A DNA stretch of 64,000 bases from JAKAWQ01 sp963745975 (GTDB taxonomy: Bacteria; Pseudomonadota; Alphaproteobacteria; Acetobacterales; Acetobacteraceae). The stretch spans positions 124,001 through 188,000 of the forward strand of contig CAVUZJ010000002.1 of assembly GCA_963745975.1 (NCBI GenBank), in the 5' to 3' direction. Made by a program: the position numbers and the translations under genes. Positions 42,745 to 52,557 of this stretch are shown in pieces; positions within the stretch are counted from its first letter, which is position 1, and every line of letters begins with the position of its first letter. The notes beneath the pieces are model-generated. The model was not told the origin of the DNA. It made no database searches and saw only the letters and a program-made list of their open reading frames with translations.

Positions 42745-44949
42745 ATGGACGAGCACCACGTCATGCATGGGCACCATCATCATCACGGGCCAGCGGCGGA
42801 GGCGAAGGCCGCGCCCGCGGGCGCGATCTACACCTGCCCGATGCATCCCGAGGTGCGCCGGGACCATCCGGGCGCCTGCCCGATCTGCGGGATGGCGCTC
42901 GAGCCGCTTCAGCCCGCGGCGGTGGAAGGCGAGAGCCCGGAGCTCGGCGACATGCGCCGGCGGCTTTGGGCCGCGATCGCGCTGGCGGTGCCGATCGTCG
43001 TGCTGACGATGGGCACGTACGTGCCGGGGTTCGGGCCGGCGCTCGAGCGGGTGGTGCCGCGCGCGGCATCGGACTGGATCCAGCTCGTGCTCGCGACGCC
43101 GATCGTGGTTTGGGCGGGCTCGATCTTCTTCGTTCGCGGCTGGCGCTCGATCCTCAACCGCAGCCTCAACATGTTCACGCTGATCGCGCTGGGTACCGGC
43201 ACGGCGTACCTCGATAGCGTGGTTGCGACGCTGGCGCCGGGGATTTTTCCCGCCGGCTTCCGCGGCGCCGATGGCGCGGTGGATACCTATTTCGAGGCGG
43301 CCGCGGTGATCACCGTGCTGGTGCTGGTGGGCCAGGTGCTCGAGCTTCGCGCGCGCGAGCGGACCGGGGGCGCGATCCGCGCGCTGCTTCATTTGGCACC
43401 GAAGACGACGTGGCGGCTCCGCGACGACGGGACGGACGAGGAGGTCGCGCTCGAGCGCGTGCAGGTGGGCGAGAGGCTCCGGGTTCGGCCGGGCGATGCG
43501 GTGCCGGTGGACGGGGTGGTGCTCGAGGGAAAGAGCGCGGCAGATGAGTTTATGGTGAGCGGCGAAGCGATGCCGGTGATGAAAGAGCCGGGTGATGCGC
43601 TGATCGGGGGCACGGTGAACGGCAGCGGAGCCCTGGTGATGCGCGCGGAGAAGGTGGGCGCGGAGACCGTGCTCGCGCGCATCGTCGCGATGGTGAGCGA
43701 GGCGCAGCGCTCGCGCGCGCCGATCCAGCGGCTCGCGGATCTCGTCGCCGGCTGGTTCGTGCCGGCGGTGATTGCGGTCGCGGTGCTGTCGTTTGCGCTG
43801 TGGGCGATCTGGGGGCCGGCTCCCGCCCTGGCGTACGGGCTGCTTGCCGCGGTCTCGGTGCTCATCATCGCCTGCCCGTGCGCGCTCGGGCTGGCGACGC
43901 CGATGTCGATCCAGGTGGGGATCGGCAAGGGCGCGGCGGCGGGCGTGCTGATCAAGTCCGCCGAGGCGCTGGAGCGGATGGAGAGGGTGGACACGCTGGT
44001 TGCCGACAAGACCGGCACGCTGACCGAGGGCAGGCCGCGCGTGACGCGCATCGTCCTGGCGCCGGGATTTGCCGAGGCGGAGGTGCTGCGGCTGGCGGCG
44101 AGCCTCGAGCGCTCGAGCGAGCATCCGCTGGCCGCCGCGATCGTGCGCGCGGCGGGCGAGCACGGGATTGCGCTGGTGGAGGCTCGGGATTTCGCATCGG
44201 TCACCGGCAAGGGCGTGCGCGGGCGGATCGGCGGACGCGCGGTGGCACTCGGCAATGCGGCGTTGATGGAGGAAGGTGGCGTGGCGATCGGGGCGCTTGG
44301 GGCGGCCGCCGATGAATTGCGCACGGAGGGTGCGACGGCGCTCTTCGTTTCCGTGGACGGCAAGGCGGCGGGGGTGGTGGCGATCGCCGATCCGATCAAG
44401 GAGAGCGCACGGGCCGCACTGGCGGCGCTCAGCGCGGAGGGCGTGCGCATCGTTATGCTGACCGGGGACAACCGGCGCACGGCCGAGGCGGTGGCGCGCC
44501 GGCTCGGGATCGAGAGCGTCGAGGCCGAGGTGCTGCCCGAGCAGAAGCGCGAGGTGGTGCGGCGGCTCCGCGCCGAGGGGCGCGTGGTGGCGATGGCGGG
44601 GGACGGCGTGAACGACGCGCCGGCGCTCGCGGAGGCGGATGTCGGGATTGCCATGGGCAGCGGGACCGATGTTGCGATGGAGAGCGCCGGCGTGACGCTG
44701 GTGAAGGGCGACCTCGCCGGCGTGGTCCGGGCACGGCGGCTGAGCCGGGCGACGATGCGCAACATCCGCCAGAACCTCTTCTTCGCGTTCGTCTACAACG
44801 CCGTGGGCGTCCCGGTGGCCGCGGGCGTGCTCTATCCGTTCTTCGGGATCCTGCTGAGCCCGGTGATCGCGGCGCTCGCGATGTCGCTGAGCTCGGTCTC
44901 GGTGGTGACGAATGCGCTCCGCCTGCGCGGGCTCGATCTGAGCGCATAA
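42745..44949 (+). CDS. copA: Copper-translocating P1B-type ATPase
   Basis: I prefer ATG 42745 (ACGGAGA upstream): an upstream start at 42694 would abut the operator and leave little room for a promoter. The 734-residue pump begins with a His-rich tract and a Cys-containing metal domain (YTCPMHPEV, CPICGMALEP) instead of the common HMA domains. It then has the transport motif CPCALGLATP, DKTGTLT (phosphorylated Asp), SSEHPLA, GDGVNDAPAL, and a last-helix MSLSSVSVVTNALRL, the Cu(I) type. It exports Cu(I) from the cytosol. Divergent csoR-like regulator and operator support this. Confidence 0.92.
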   Translation: MDEHHVMHGHHHHHGPAAEAKAAPAGAIYTCPMHPEVRRDHPGACPICGMALEPLQPAAVEGESPELGDMRRRLWAAIALAVPIVVLTMGTYVPGFGPALERVVPRAASDWIQLVLATPIVVWAGSIFFVRGWRSILNRSLNMFTLIALGTGTAYLDSVVATLAPGIFPAGFRGADGAVDTYFEAAAVITVLVLVGQVLELRARERTGGAIRALLHLAPKTTWRLRDDGTDEEVALERVQVGERLRVRPGDAVPVDGVVLEGKSAADEFMVSGEAMPVMKEPGDALIGGTVNGSGALVMRAEKVGAETVLARIVAMVSEAQRSRAPIQRLADLVAGWFVPAVIAVAVLSFALWAIWGPAPALAYGLLAAVSVLIIACPCALGLATPMSIQVGIGKGAAAGVLIKSAEALERMERVDTLVADKTGTLTEGRPRVTRIVLAPGFAEAEVLRLAASLERSSEHPLAAAIVRAAGEHGIALVEARDFASVTGKGVRGRIGGRAVALGNAALMEEGGVAIGALGAAADELRTEGATALFVSVDGKAAGVVAIADPIKESARAALAALSAEGVRIVMLTGDNRRTAEAVARRLGIESVEAEVLPEQKREVVRRLRAEGRVVAMAGDGVNDAPALAEADVGIAMGSGTDVAMESAGVTLVKGDLAGVVRARRLSRATMRNIRQNLFFAFVYNAVGVPVAAGVLYPFFGILLSPVIAALAMSLSSVSVVTNALRLRGLDLSA

Positions 44950-44964
44950 AGGTTCATAGGGCCA

Positions 44965-44998
44965 TTCGCCGCCCGCATGGCGCGATGCGGCGGGCGAA
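44965..44998 (+). terminator. Imperfect hairpin after copA
   Basis: TTCGCCGCCCGCAT (44965-44978) pairs with ATGCGGCGGGCGAA (44985-44998) apart from two mismatches, 15 bp after the copA stop. No T-run follows. A plausible terminator before the RND pump genes. Confidence 0.4.
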
Positions 44999-45124
44999 GC
45001 TGGACGGGGCGGGCGCGCCGCCCAAATCACCCATGCTAGTCGTTTCGAACTTCCGTCCGAGAAAGAACTGCGAGCCGGGATGGAGGCTCGCGTAGCGCCG
45101 GCTTGAATTTTCGGAAGGACGGCC

Positions 45125-46291
45125 ATGAGAAAGCGCATTGTCATAGCGGCCGTGCTGGTCGCAATCGGCGCCGGCGGCGTGGCGATCTGGCGCGCCCATG
45201 GGGCGGGACGACCGCCGGAGGCGCCCGAAGCGGTGGCCGCCGTGCCCGTCGTCGCGGCCAAGGTCGCGGTCTCCGACGTGCCCATCGAGTTGACGGGCAT
45301 CGGCACCGTGATGGCGTACAACCTCGTGCAGGTGAACGCGCAGGTGACGGGCACGATCGAGCGGATCGGGATCGTCCAGGGGCAGACCGTGCATCCGGGG
45401 AGCCTGATCGCCGAGCTCGACCCGCGCCCGTTTCAGGCCGTGCTCAGGGAGGCGGAGGCGAACCTGGCGCGCGACCAGGCCTCGCTCGCCAATGCCGAGA
45501 TCAACCTCAACCGCTACATCCCGCTGCTGAAGCCGGGATACGCCTCCGCCCAGCAGGTTGCCGACCAGGAATCGACGGTGAGCGAGGCGAAGGCGCAGGT
45601 GGAAGCCGACCAGGCCGCGATCTTCAACGCCGCAACGCAGCTGAGCTACACCAAAATCACCTCGCCGATCGACGGCGTGACCGGGATTCTCGGCGTCGAT
45701 ATCGGAAACATCGTTCAGCCGGGTGCTGCGACGCCGATCGTCACGATCACGCAGATCCAACCGATCTATGTCGATTTCACGCTGCCGCAGGACGACTTGC
45801 CCGCAGTGCAGGCGGCGATGGCGAAGGGAGCTCTGTCGGCCGTTGCCTACGGCCAGGACGACCGCACCGAGCTCGGTAGGGGAACGCTGCTGCTCGTCAA
45901 CAACACAATCAACCAGAGCGACGGGACGATGCAGTTGAGGGCGACGTTCCCGAACGCGAACCGCGCATTGTGGCCGGGCGAGTTCGTCAATGTCCACCTG
46001 GTCATCGGGGTCCGGCATGACGGGATTACGGTGCCGATGAGCGCCGTGCAGGAGGGGCAGAGCGGCTCGTTCGTGTTCGTGGTCGCGCCGGACGGCACGG
46101 CGCGCGAGCGCAGCGTGAGCGTCGCCGAGACGATCGGCGGGCGTGCGCTGATCGACAAGGGGTTGCAGGCGGGCGATACCGTGGTGACGGCGGGCCAGTA
46201 CGGGCTCGCCGATGGCGCCAAGGTTACGGAGGTCGGGCCGGGTGATCCGCGGGTCCAGGATGTGACCGAGGCCAGCGCGGGAATGCTCTGA
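45125..46291 (+). CDS. RND efflux periplasmic adaptor (MdtA-like membrane fusion protein)
   Basis: The 388-residue protein has an N-terminal anchor helix (IVIAAVLVAIGAGGVAIW), then the lipoyl/hairpin arrangement of membrane fusion proteins: VQVNAQVTGTIERIGIVQGQ, a coiled-coil hairpin around residues 105-170, and LSYTKITSPIDGVTG. The C-terminal barrel and membrane-proximal domain follow. Resembles MdtA/AcrA. Its stop overlaps the RND permease start (TGATG). It would connect the permease to an outer-membrane channel, whose gene is not here. Confidence 0.9.
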   Translation: MRKRIVIAAVLVAIGAGGVAIWRAHGAGRPPEAPEAVAAVPVVAAKVAVSDVPIELTGIGTVMAYNLVQVNAQVTGTIERIGIVQGQTVHPGSLIAELDPRPFQAVLREAEANLARDQASLANAEINLNRYIPLLKPGYASAQQVADQESTVSEAKAQVEADQAAIFNAATQLSYTKITSPIDGVTGILGVDIGNIVQPGAATPIVTITQIQPIYVDFTLPQDDLPAVQAAMAKGALSAVAYGQDDRTELGRGTLLLVNNTINQSDGTMQLRATFPNANRALWPGEFVNVHLVIGVRHDGITVPMSAVQEGQSGSFVFVVAPDGTARERSVSVAETIGGRALIDKGLQAGDTVVTAGQYGLADGAKVTEVGPGDPRVQDVTEASAGML

Positions 46292-49200
46292 TGAGCATCT
46301 CGGCGCCGTTCATCCGCCGCCCGGTCGCGACATCGCTCTTGATGGTGGCGATCGTGCTGCTCGGCGCCGTGGCCTTCGAGCTGCTGCCGGTCGCCTCACT
46401 CCCGGAAGTCTCCTTTCCGACGATCGAGGTTTCGGCGCAGCTGCCGGGCGCGGATCCGGAGACGATGGCCTCGTCGGTCGCGACGCCGCTCGAGAAGCAG
46501 TTCGGCGAGATCCCTTACCTGACGCAGATGACGTCGACGAGCTCGCTTGGCTACACCAACATCACGCTGCAATTCGCGCTGAGCGACAATATCAATTCGG
46601 CGGCGCAGCTGGTGCAGACGGCGATCAACGCGGCAGCGGGGAATCTGCCGAAGGACATGCCGACGCCGCCCACCTATCACGAGGTCAACCCGGCGGACGC
46701 GCCGATCCTGGTGCTAGGCGTCACCTCGAATGTGTTGCCGATCACAAGCGTGGATGACTACGCCGAGAGCATCGTCGAGCAAAGGCTCTCGCAGGTGCCG
46801 GGGGTCGGACTTGTCAATGTCGGCGGCGAGCAGCACCCCGCGATCCGGATGCAGTTCGATCCGGCGCTGCTCGCGGCCGACGGCCTCGATCTCGAGGATG
46901 TGCGGAATGCGCTTACGAATGTGAGCGTCGATCAGCCGAAGGGCAGCCTCTACGGCCCGGCACAGTCGTACACGCTGCAGACCAGCGACCAGATCTTGCA
47001 GCGGCAGGAATGGAACCGCCAGATCATTGCCTATCGCAATGGCGGGCCGATCACGGTGGGCGATGTCGGGAAGACCGTCGTCGGGCCGCAGGACATCACG
47101 CTCGAGGGCTGGGTGAACCGGCACCGCGGCATCATCCTGCTCGTCGAGCAGTTGCCCGGCGCCAACGTGATCGCGACGGTGCAGGCGGTCAAGGCGGCGC
47201 TGCCACAGATCGAGGCCTCGCTGCCGCCGACGATCAACATCTCGGTGCTCTCCGATCGCACCACGAGCATTCGTGCCTCGGTCGCCGACGTCGAGTTCAC
47301 GCTGATCCTCACGGTCGCGCTCGTCGTCGGGGTGATCTTCCTGTTCCTGCGCAGCGTGTGGCCGACGATCATTCCAGGAGTCGCCGTGCCGGTCTCGATC
47401 GTCGGGACGTTCGGGGCGATGTATGCTTTCGGCTATAGTCTCGACAACCTCTCGCTGATGGGCCTCTCGATCGCGGTGGGCTTCGTTGTGGACGATGCGA
47501 TCGTGATGGTCGAGAACGTCGCGCGGCACATCGAGATGGGCAAGACCCCGATGCAGGCCGCACTCGACGGGGCGGGCGAGATCGGTTTCACGATCGTCTC
47601 GATGTCCATCTCGCTGGTCGCGGTGTTCATTCCGCTGCTGCTGATGAGCGGCATGGTCGGGCGCATGTTCCAGGAGTTCGCGGTGGCGGTCGCGGTGACC
47701 ATCGCGTTCTCTCTAGTTGTGTCCCTGACGCTGACGCCGGCGATGGCGGCACGATTGTTGCGCCATGAGCGACCCGAGGAGCAGGGGCGGTTGGCGCGCG
47801 GGCTCGAATGGTGCTTCAACGGGCTCCTCGAGGCGTACGACCGCGCGCTCAAGGTGGCGCTCAGGCACCGCTTCGCCACACTGATGGTGATGCTGGCGAC
47901 GGTGGCGGCGACGGCCTGGCTCTTCATCGTGATTCCCAAAGGATTTTTCCCCGAGCAGGATACCGGCCTCATTCTCGGCGTGAGCGAGGCGGCGGAGGAT
48001 ATCTCGCCGCCGGGGATGGCGGCGCTGCAGCAGCAACTCATCGCAGCGGTGTTGAAGGACCCGGCGGTCGCCTCGATCGGGGCGGCGATTGGCGCCGGGG
48101 GGGCGACCTCGACCGAGAATCAGGGACGCGTGTTCATCGCGCTGAAGCCAAGGAGCGAGCGCCCGCCGATCGATGCGGTGATGGCGCGGCTCGGCCGGGA
48201 GACGCGCGGGATTCCGGGTCTCAGGCTCTTCTTGCAGGCGGTGCAGGATATCAATATCGGCGGCCGGCTGACCGCGACGCAGTACCAATACACGCTGACG
48301 GACGTGGATTTGGACGAGCTGAACCAATGGGCGCCGGTGGTGGAGCAGCGGCTGGCGAAGCTGCCGGAGCTCATCGACGTGACGAGCGACCAACAGTCCG
48401 CGGGACCGCAGCTTAATCTCGAGATCAATCGGAGCGTGGCTTCGCGGCTTGGGATCACCCCCGCCGATATCGACGGGGTGCTGTACGATGCCTTCGGGCA
48501 GCGACCGATCGCGCAGCTCTATACCAGGCTCAACCAGTACCTGGGTGATCATGGAGGTCAATCCGCGGTTCCAGCTCGGGCCGGATGCGCTGCAGCGGAT
48601 CTATGTCCGCTCGCAGACGGCGGGCATGGTTCCGCTGAGCGAGCTTGTCACGTTGCAACACACGGTGGGGCCGCTTGCGGTCAACCACCAGGGCCAGTTC
48701 CCTTCCGTGACGATCAGCTTCAATCTGAGGCCGAACACCTCGCTCGGCCCGGCGGTGACGGCGATCAGGAACGCGGTTGCGGCGCTCGATCTGCCGCCAA
48801 GGATCAGCACCAGCTTCCAGGGCAACGCTGAGGCGTTCCAGGCCTCGCTCGCCAGCATGCCCATCTTGATCGTGGCCGCGCTGATCGCCGTCTATATCAT
48901 TCTCGGGATGCTCTACGAGAACACCATCCATCCGCTGACGATCATCTCGACGCTGCCGGCGGCAGGGCTCGGCGCCCTGCTCACCCTCTATGTGTTCGGC
49001 CTCGGCCTCGACGTGATGGGGATGATAGGCATCATCCTCTTGATCGGGATCGTCAAGAAGAACGGGATCATGCTGGTGGACTTTGCTCTGGAGGCCGAGC
49101 GGCAGCGCGGACTGACAACGGAGGAATCGATTCACGAGGCCTGTCTGCTGCGGTTCCGGCCGATCCTGATGACGACGATGTGCGCGCTTCTGGGTGGTCT

Positions 49201-49399
49201 GCCGCTGATGCTGAGCACGGGCGCGGGAGCGGCATTGCGCCATCCGCTCGGCTATTCGATCGTGGGCGGGCTTCTCGTCTCGCAGCTCCTGACCCTGTTC
49301 ACGACGCCGGTCGTCTATATCTACATGGATCGGCTGGGAGAGCTCGGTGCGCGGATTCGCGGCGGAGCGAGGCCGCGCCTCGCGCAGCCGGCGGAGTGA
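46291..49399 (+). pseudogene. RND multidrug efflux permease (MdtB/MdtC type), interrupted by one-base frameshift
   Basis: Frame 1 from ATG 46291 encodes a typical RND permease up to QLYTRLNQYL at 48543, then degrades into random sequence ending at 48831. The homologous continuation (VIMEVNPRFQLGPDALQRIYV) is in the next frame from 48545 to 49399. The junction is the run GGG at 48543-48545; removing one G restores a 1035-residue, full-length transporter. All other motifs are intact, including helix 4 VVDDAIVMVENV and late LIGIVKKNGIMLVDFA. Either a recent null mutation, phase variation, or a sequence error. If functional it would export drugs with the preceding adaptor. Confidence 0.85.
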
Positions 49400-49555
49400 G
49401 GCGGGGCCGCACCTGATGGGGCTTGCGGCATTTTCCCATGCAGAATGGGCATGAGGGCATGACGCCGGGCGGGATGGCGAAGCAACGTAGCACTTCCATG
49501 TTTCATCGGTGACGGAACCGGGGATCGGGTCCGCCGAGTGGATTGCGCCTGAGCG

Positions 49556-49570
49556 GGATCGCGAAACGAT
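49556..49570. repeat. Small palindrome GATCG-N5-CGATC
   Basis: GATCGCGAAACGATC is a 5+5+5 inverted repeat in the promoter-side gap before the small exported protein gene. The ATCGCGAAACGATC string recurs on the opposite strand within the element at 61442-61546 with one base changed or fewer, so it is a fragment of the dispersed palindrome family. Confidence 0.5.
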
Positions 49571-49660
49571 CGCGAGGGGCGCGTGGATGGGCTCGATACA
49601 ACAAACCTGGGGCGTGCTCGCTCGAGTCGGTACGCTCCCGACAGAAATGGAGTTGCTCCG

Positions 49661-49948
49661 ATGAAGATTCTCTCTGGTGCGGTGCTCGCCGCACTTCTGC
49701 TGGCGGCCCCGGTGGTCGCCGATGCCGCGACGGCGGCGAACGCGGGAAACGCCACGCAGTCTCCCGTCGCGGCGATGGATGGCGGTGCGATGGCCTGGGG
49801 CTATGCCGCCAACGTGTCGCGTCCCTATGCGGTGCTGGACTTCCAGGACGGCGCGCACGTGATGCCGGTGTCTCCGGTGAGCCGGAGCACGGTGCGCCCG
49901 ATCGACGGTACGCTCCGGCTGCTTAACCGGACCGGCTCCGGGCGCTGA
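49661..49948 (+). CDS. Small exported protein, paralogue A (95 aa), function unknown
   Basis: ATG 49661 follows AATGGAGTTGCTCCG. The first 22 residues are a clear Sec signal (MKILSGAVLAALLLAAPVVA, then DAA). The mature part is Ala/Gly/Asn-rich, then has the segment RPYAVLDFQDGAHVMPVSPV and SRSTV, and ends with LRLLNRTGSGR. The same PYAVLD-x-Q-x-G-x-H-x-MPVSPVSRS motif occurs in the protein at 52558-52827, so the two are paralogues. I know no named family. A strong terminator with a similar loop follows both genes, suggesting duplicated monocistronic cassettes. Probably periplasmic. Confidence 0.8.
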   Translation: MKILSGAVLAALLLAAPVVADAATAANAGNATQSPVAAMDGGAMAWGYAANVSRPYAVLDFQDGAHVMPVSPVSRSTVRPIDGTLRLLNRTGSGR

Positions 49949-50001
49949 CCCGGAGGCCCGGTCGAAGAGTCCGCACCGAACACAGCGTTGTCTCGCCGGA
50001 G

Positions 50002-50045
50002 GACCGGGGCGCGGGAGAAATTCCGCGCCCCGGTCGTTTCGATTT
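50002..50045 (+). terminator. Rho-independent-type terminator after paralogue A
   Basis: GACCGGGGCGCGG (50002-50014) and CCGCGCCCCGGTC (50023-50035) form a perfect 13-bp stem with loop GAGAAATT, followed by GTTTCGATTT. The loop and inner stem (GGGGCGCGxGAGAAAT) match the terminator after paralogue B. Confidence 0.75.
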
Positions 50046-50075
50046 GGCGCTCTCGCGGCTCCGCCGGTGCGCGGG

Positions 50076-50945
50076 CTATCCGATCCGCTCACCCTGCAGC
50101 AGCCGCTCGCCGTAGGCGAGGATTGCGTCGCCTAGCTGGCGCGCGGGCGGGCGGAGCGTGCGCCCGGCGGCGCGCAGAACGAACTCGACCTCGCCGAGCG
50201 AGGGCAGCGTGGCGGCGGGCAGCTCCGCAAGCCCATGCGGAATGAGGCTGCGGGCGAGGGCGAGGACGCCGAGGCCGGCGAGCGCAGCGGCGCGCAGCCC
50301 GGTGAGGCTGGCGCTCGTGCAGGAGAGAAGCCACGGGCGCCCGGCCTGCTCCAGGGCGCGGACGACGCGGGCGCGGGTGATGCTGGGCGGAGGGTAAAGG
50401 ATCAACGGCACCGGCTGGCGCGGATCGGGCTCCTCCATGCCGGGTGCGGCGACCCAGACCAGGCGGTCGCGCCAGACCAGCCGGCCGCGGTCATCGCCTT
50501 CGGGGCGCTTGGCAAGAACCAGATCGACCTCGCCTGCGTCGAGCCTCGCGTTGAGCCAGCCGCTCAGGCCCACCGTCAGCTCGAGGTCCACGAGCGGATG
50601 CAGGCGTGTGAAATCACGGAGCACTTCGGGCAGGCGGGAGAACACGAAATCCTCGGAGGTGCCGAAGCGCAGCCGGCCGCGAAGTGCTGCGCCCGCAAAA
50701 TAGCGCTCGGCGCGGTCGCTCGCGGCGAGGATGCTCTCGGCGAAAGCAAGCATGGCTTCGCCGTCCGGCGTCATGCGAACGGAATGGGTGTCGCGCACGA
50801 AGAGAAGCCGCCCGAGATGCCGCTCGAGGCGGCGCACGTGCTGGCTGACGGCGGGCTGGCCGAGGCGGAGGCCGCGGCCGGCGTGGGTGAAGCTCCCGGC
50901 GCGGGCGACCGCAAGGAAGCTGCGGAGGAGGAGTGGGTCGAGCAT
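50076..50945 (-). CDS. LysR-family transcriptional regulator
   Basis: The 289-residue protein has the LysR winged helix (LLLRSFLAVARAGSFTHAGR, then GLRLGQPAVSQHVRRLERHL) and an effector domain starting near residue 90 (GRLRFGTSEDFVFSRLPEVL). It is divergent from a bile-acid-symporter-family transporter, the classical position for a regulator of that gene. A large dyad with a LysR-box-like T-N11-A core lies between the two starts. Confidence 0.92.
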   Translation of the reverse strand: MLDPLLLRSFLAVARAGSFTHAGRGLRLGQPAVSQHVRRLERHLGRLLFVRDTHSVRMTPDGEAMLAFAESILAASDRAERYFAGAALRGRLRFGTSEDFVFSRLPEVLRDFTRLHPLVDLELTVGLSGWLNARLDAGEVDLVLAKRPEGDDRGRLVWRDRLVWVAAPGMEEPDPRQPVPLILYPPPSITRARVVRALEQAGRPWLLSCTSASLTGLRAAALAGLGVLALARSLIPHGLAELPAATLPSLGEVEFVLRAAGRTLRPPARQLGDAILAYGERLLQGERIG

Positions 50946-50987
50946 CCGAGCCGCTTATCACGAATCGTGATGACAATAAGCGGATGC
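50942..50987. promoter_or_regulatory. Nested dyad in LysR/transporter divergent promoter
   Basis: The inner dyad ATCACGA-A-TCGTGAT (50957-50971) is perfect and contains T-N11-A, the LysR-box form. It is enclosed by CCGCTTAT (50951-50958) with ATAAGCGG (50976-50983), and by GCATCCG (50942-50948) with CGGATGC (50981-50987). The outermost arm overlaps the regulator's start codon, which suggests autorepression. Confidence 0.65.
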
Positions 50988-51060
50988 GGGTGCGTTCACA
51001 ACTGCCGCGGCGCAGCGCAAACAAGGAGGCGAGAACAGGAGACCAGCGGTGGAGTGCCGG

Positions 51061-52164
51061 ATGTCCGCTCGGCGCATGTTTGCAGGCCGCCTGCTCGATC
51101 GCCTGCCCATCGATCCCTACCTGCTGGCGATCGTCTCGATGGCGGCGCTCGCATCGGCGTTTCCCTGCCGTGGCGACGTCGCCGTGGGATTCGACCGGGC
51201 GACAATGCTCGTCATCGGGCTCCTTTTCTTCCTCTACGGCGCTCGGCTCTCGCCGCAGGCGGCATGGGCCGGGCTTTCGCACTGGCGGCTGCAGGGGCTG
51301 ATCCTGGCGAGCACGTTCGCGGTGTTCCCGCTGTTCGGCCTCGCCGCCCACGTGCTGGTGCCGCGGGTCCTCGCGCCGGAGCTCTATCCCGGCGTTCTTT
51401 TCCTCACCACGCTGCCTTCGACGGTGCAGTCCTCGATCGCCTTCACCTCGATCGCGCGCGGCAATAGCGCGGGCGCGGTGTGCGCCGCCTCGGCCTCGAG
51501 CCTGATCGGCATTTTCGCGACCCCGATGCTGGTCGGGCTGCTGATGGGCGCGCAAGGCGGCATCTCCATGCACGGCATCGAGGGGATCCTCCTGCAGCTT
51601 CTCGCACCGTTCGTGGCCGGGCAGGTCGCCCGGCTCTGGATCGGGGCGTGGCTCGGCCGGCACAAATGGATCACCTTCCTGATCGACCGCGGCTCAATCC
51701 TGCTGATCGTCTATACCGCGTTCAGCGAGGGCGTGGTCGATGGAATCTGGCTTCGCGTCGATCTCATGAGCCTCGCGGGCGTGATTCTGGTCGATCTGCT
51801 GCTGCTGAGCTGCGTTCTGGCGACGACGACGGTTTTGAGCCGGCGCTTAGCCTTTTCACGGGAGGACGAGATCGCGATCGTCTTCTGCGGCTCGAAGAAG
51901 AGCCTCGCCAGCGGTGTCCCCATGATCAACGTACTGTTCCCGGCGCCGATGGTCGGGCTGATGGTGCTGCCGTTAATTTTCTTCAGCCAAATCCAGCTCA
52001 TGGTGTGCGCGATGCTGGCGCGGCGCTATGCGCGGCGTGGAGGGCCCGGCTCGGCGCGCTCCGGGTTGGCGCCCGATGGCAGGGTTGCGCTGCGCGCGGG
52101 GCGATCGCGTTCGGCGAGGCGGGCGGGTCCAGGAGACGAACGCCCCGGTGCCGGCGCCTTCTGA
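51061..52164 (+). CDS. Bile acid:sodium symporter family transporter (YfeH-like)
   Basis: Start at ATG 51061 (GGAG six bases upstream), or GTG 51049, equally spaced. The 367-residue protein has about nine to ten membrane helices and the SBF-like family features FLYGARLSPQAAW, FLTTLPSTVQSSIAFTSIARGN and FCGSKKSLASGVPMINVLF. Relatives transport organic anions with Na+ or are of unknown substrate. About 40 residues at the C-terminus are Arg/Gly-rich and probably cytosolic. The divergent LysR gene likely regulates it. Confidence 0.88.
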   Translation: MSARRMFAGRLLDRLPIDPYLLAIVSMAALASAFPCRGDVAVGFDRATMLVIGLLFFLYGARLSPQAAWAGLSHWRLQGLILASTFAVFPLFGLAAHVLVPRVLAPELYPGVLFLTTLPSTVQSSIAFTSIARGNSAGAVCAASASSLIGIFATPMLVGLLMGAQGGISMHGIEGILLQLLAPFVAGQVARLWIGAWLGRHKWITFLIDRGSILLIVYTAFSEGVVDGIWLRVDLMSLAGVILVDLLLLSCVLATTTVLSRRLAFSREDEIAIVFCGSKKSLASGVPMINVLFPAPMVGLMVLPLIFFSQIQLMVCAMLARRYARRGGPGSARSGLAPDGRVALRAGRSRSARRAGPGDERPGAGAF

Positions 52165-52557
52165 ACATCGGCACACGAGAATCCGGCGGTTGCGCTGCAC
52201 TATACCAAAGAGATGACAACGGAACGGATGGCGCAACGAGTCGGTGCGCTGGCGATGAGGGGCGTTCCCGGCCGACCTGGATCGCGCGGACGGGTGGGGC
52301 CCCGCGGGGGACGGGCAGCCACCAATCCAAGCTGAGCTCTGGAGAATCTTGTCAGGTGCGTGGCCGGCGCCCGGACGCGGCGGGTCGCGTGGCGTTCTGT
52401 TACGTTACGCAACGCCTGCGTAGCCGCGATAATCTCATGCATTTGCTGCATGTGCGAATGGCGCCGGGCGAGGGTGCGCATCCCGGCGGGCGCACCAAAC
52501 TCTGCTCGCGACGGGACCGAGAACGAGCCCGCCATCGACTGAGATGGAGATGTTACA
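52165..52557. other. Gap upstream of paralogue B
   Basis: No gene is supported in these 393 bp. They should contain the promoter of the small exported protein gene. The only structure I note is GGCGTT (52391-52396) paired with AACGCC (52411-52416) around TTACGTTACGC, a possible regulatory dyad. Composition is similar to the surrounding DNA. Confidence 0.5.

Noticed and set aside
42541..45354. A 937-codon open frame on the minus strand
   Set aside because: Antisense to the copper ATPase; His/Arg-rich shadow translation without domains.
48530..48560. Programmed ribosomal frameshifting in the RND permease
   Set aside because: There is only GGG followed by T, no slippery heptamer, and RND permeases are not known to need frameshifting; mutation or sequence error is simpler.
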